From NCBI RefSeq assembly GCF_004765815.2, contig NZ_ML974127.1, positions 1-64,000 of the forward strand: a stretch of DNA of 64,000 bases, in the 5' to 3' direction. Below the pieces are notes generated by a model, which ran no database searches, was not told the DNA's origin, and was given only the letters and a program-made list of their open reading frames with translations. The translations under genes and the position numbers were made by a program. The DNA comes from Halorussus salinus (lineage in GTDB: Archaea; Halobacteriota; Halobacteria; Halobacteriales; Haladaptataceae). Shown piece by piece: positions 63,490 to 64,000 of this stretch (position 1 is the stretch's first letter; every line of letters starts with the position of its first letter).

Positions 63490-64000
63490 ATGGACCTCTT
63501 CGACTCGACGTGGACCGACGCCGACGCGGCCGCGACCGACCTCGCGCTCCTCCCGGTCGGGAGTACCGAACAGCACGGTCCCCACGCGCCCCTCGGGACC
63601 GACGTGCTGACGGCGGAGGCGGTCGCCGACGAGGCCGCCGCGACCTACGACGGCGAGGTCGTGGTCGCGCCAGCGATTCCGGTGGGGGTGGCCGAGGAGC
63701 ACCGCCAGTTCACCGGGACGCTGTGGGTCAGCGCGGACACCTTCCGGAGCTACGTCCGGGAGACGGTCGCCAGCCTCGCACACCACGGCTGGGACCGGGT
63801 GGTGCTGGTCAACGGCCACGGCGGGAACGTCGGCGCGCTCCGGGAGGTCGCGGCGACCATCGCGCGCCACGACGCGGCCTACGCGGTCCCGTTCACGTGG
63901 TTCGAGGCGGTCGGCGACCACAGCGACGACATGGGCCACGGCGGGCCGCTCGAAACCGCGATGCTCCGGCACGTCGCGCCCGACCTCGTGCGCGAGGAGC
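63490..64000 (+). CDS. Creatininase-family protein, cut by window edge
   Basis: 170 residues are visible. Metal ligands are as in the family: VGSTEQHGPHAPLGTD (Glu, His, Asp, about 23-38), VNGHGGNVGAL (about 113) and DMGHGGPLETAMLRH. The family includes creatinine amidohydrolase, MftE peptidase and FAPy deformylase (ArfB), an archaeal riboflavin/F420 enzyme. The motif set fits an ArfB-like or general amidohydrolase. The start MDLFDSTWTDAD is the first ATG. Confidence 0.85.
   Translation, partial: MDLFDSTWTDADAAATDLALLPVGSTEQHGPHAPLGTDVLTAEAVADEAAATYDGEVVVAPAIPVGVAEEHRQFTGTLWVSADTFRSYVRETVASLAHHGWDRVVLVNGHGGNVGALREVAATIARHDAAYAVPFTWFEAVGDHSDDMGHGGPLETAMLRHVAPDLVREE

Overview
The window is a piece of a haloarchaeal (class Halobacteria) chromosome. 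The DNA is GC-rich and the predicted proteins are dominated by Asp and Glu. Haloarchaea-typical families recur: bacterio-opsin-activator-type HTH regulators, a HalOD1 output-domain protein, DUF5789 and an archaeal-type ValS. Several genes have a TATA-like box about 27 bases before the start codon, as expected for leaderless transcripts. The genus cannot be fixed from this sequence alone.

Layout. Positions 1-293 hold the last codons of an IS6-type transposase and a three-copy 22-bp repeat. From 0.3 to 12.3 kb lie uvrC, a membrane protein, a secreted SNase/lamin-tail nuclease, an ABC-2 exporter, an HTH/small-protein pair, NAD-dependent DNA ligase, a TraB-like protein and a class V aminotransferase. 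A 20-repeat CRISPR array (12264-13696) follows with no cas gene in the window, then an MFS transporter, a VapBC-type toxin-antitoxin pair, an S66 LD-carboxypeptidase and a GH43-like protein. From 19 to 30 kb come metY-metX, a metzincin lipoprotein, an M29 aminopeptidase, a CBS/DUF21 protein, an Lrp regulator and valS. From 29.6 to 31.5 kb is a less GC-rich accessory patch with an EEP-family nuclease, a tiny ORF and a Fic-domain protein. From 31.6 to 37.9 kb are gnd, an ATP-grasp protein, a DJ-1 protein, an HTH regulator, a membrane-tethered 2Fe-2S ferredoxin and a MATE exporter.

At 37932 a tRNA-Arg(CCG) gene is followed by a HEPN/MNT toxin-antitoxin module, whose HEPN gene is frameshifted. 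The module ends at a 13-bp copy of the tRNA 3' end (39450-39462), so it looks like a small element integrated into the tRNA.

From 39.5 to 55.6 kb the genes suggest peptide scavenging. They are an SH3b-NlpC/P60 endopeptidase, a DUF1611 (DgcN-like) protein, a dipeptide epimerase, an HTH regulator, an S9 peptidase, a complete oligopeptide ABC transporter operon ending in an S13 D-Ala-D-Ala carboxypeptidase, and a DAP-decarboxylase-like enzyme. With the S66 LD-carboxypeptidase at 16 kb, this parallels the Bacillus dpp-ykfABC route for eating murein peptides, although haloarchaea have no murein. The last 8 kb carry an M42 peptidase with a class A beta-lactamase-fold hydrolase, a second ABC-2 exporter, a second MATE exporter, an ornithine-cyclodeaminase-family protein, DUF5789 and the start of a creatininase-family gene.
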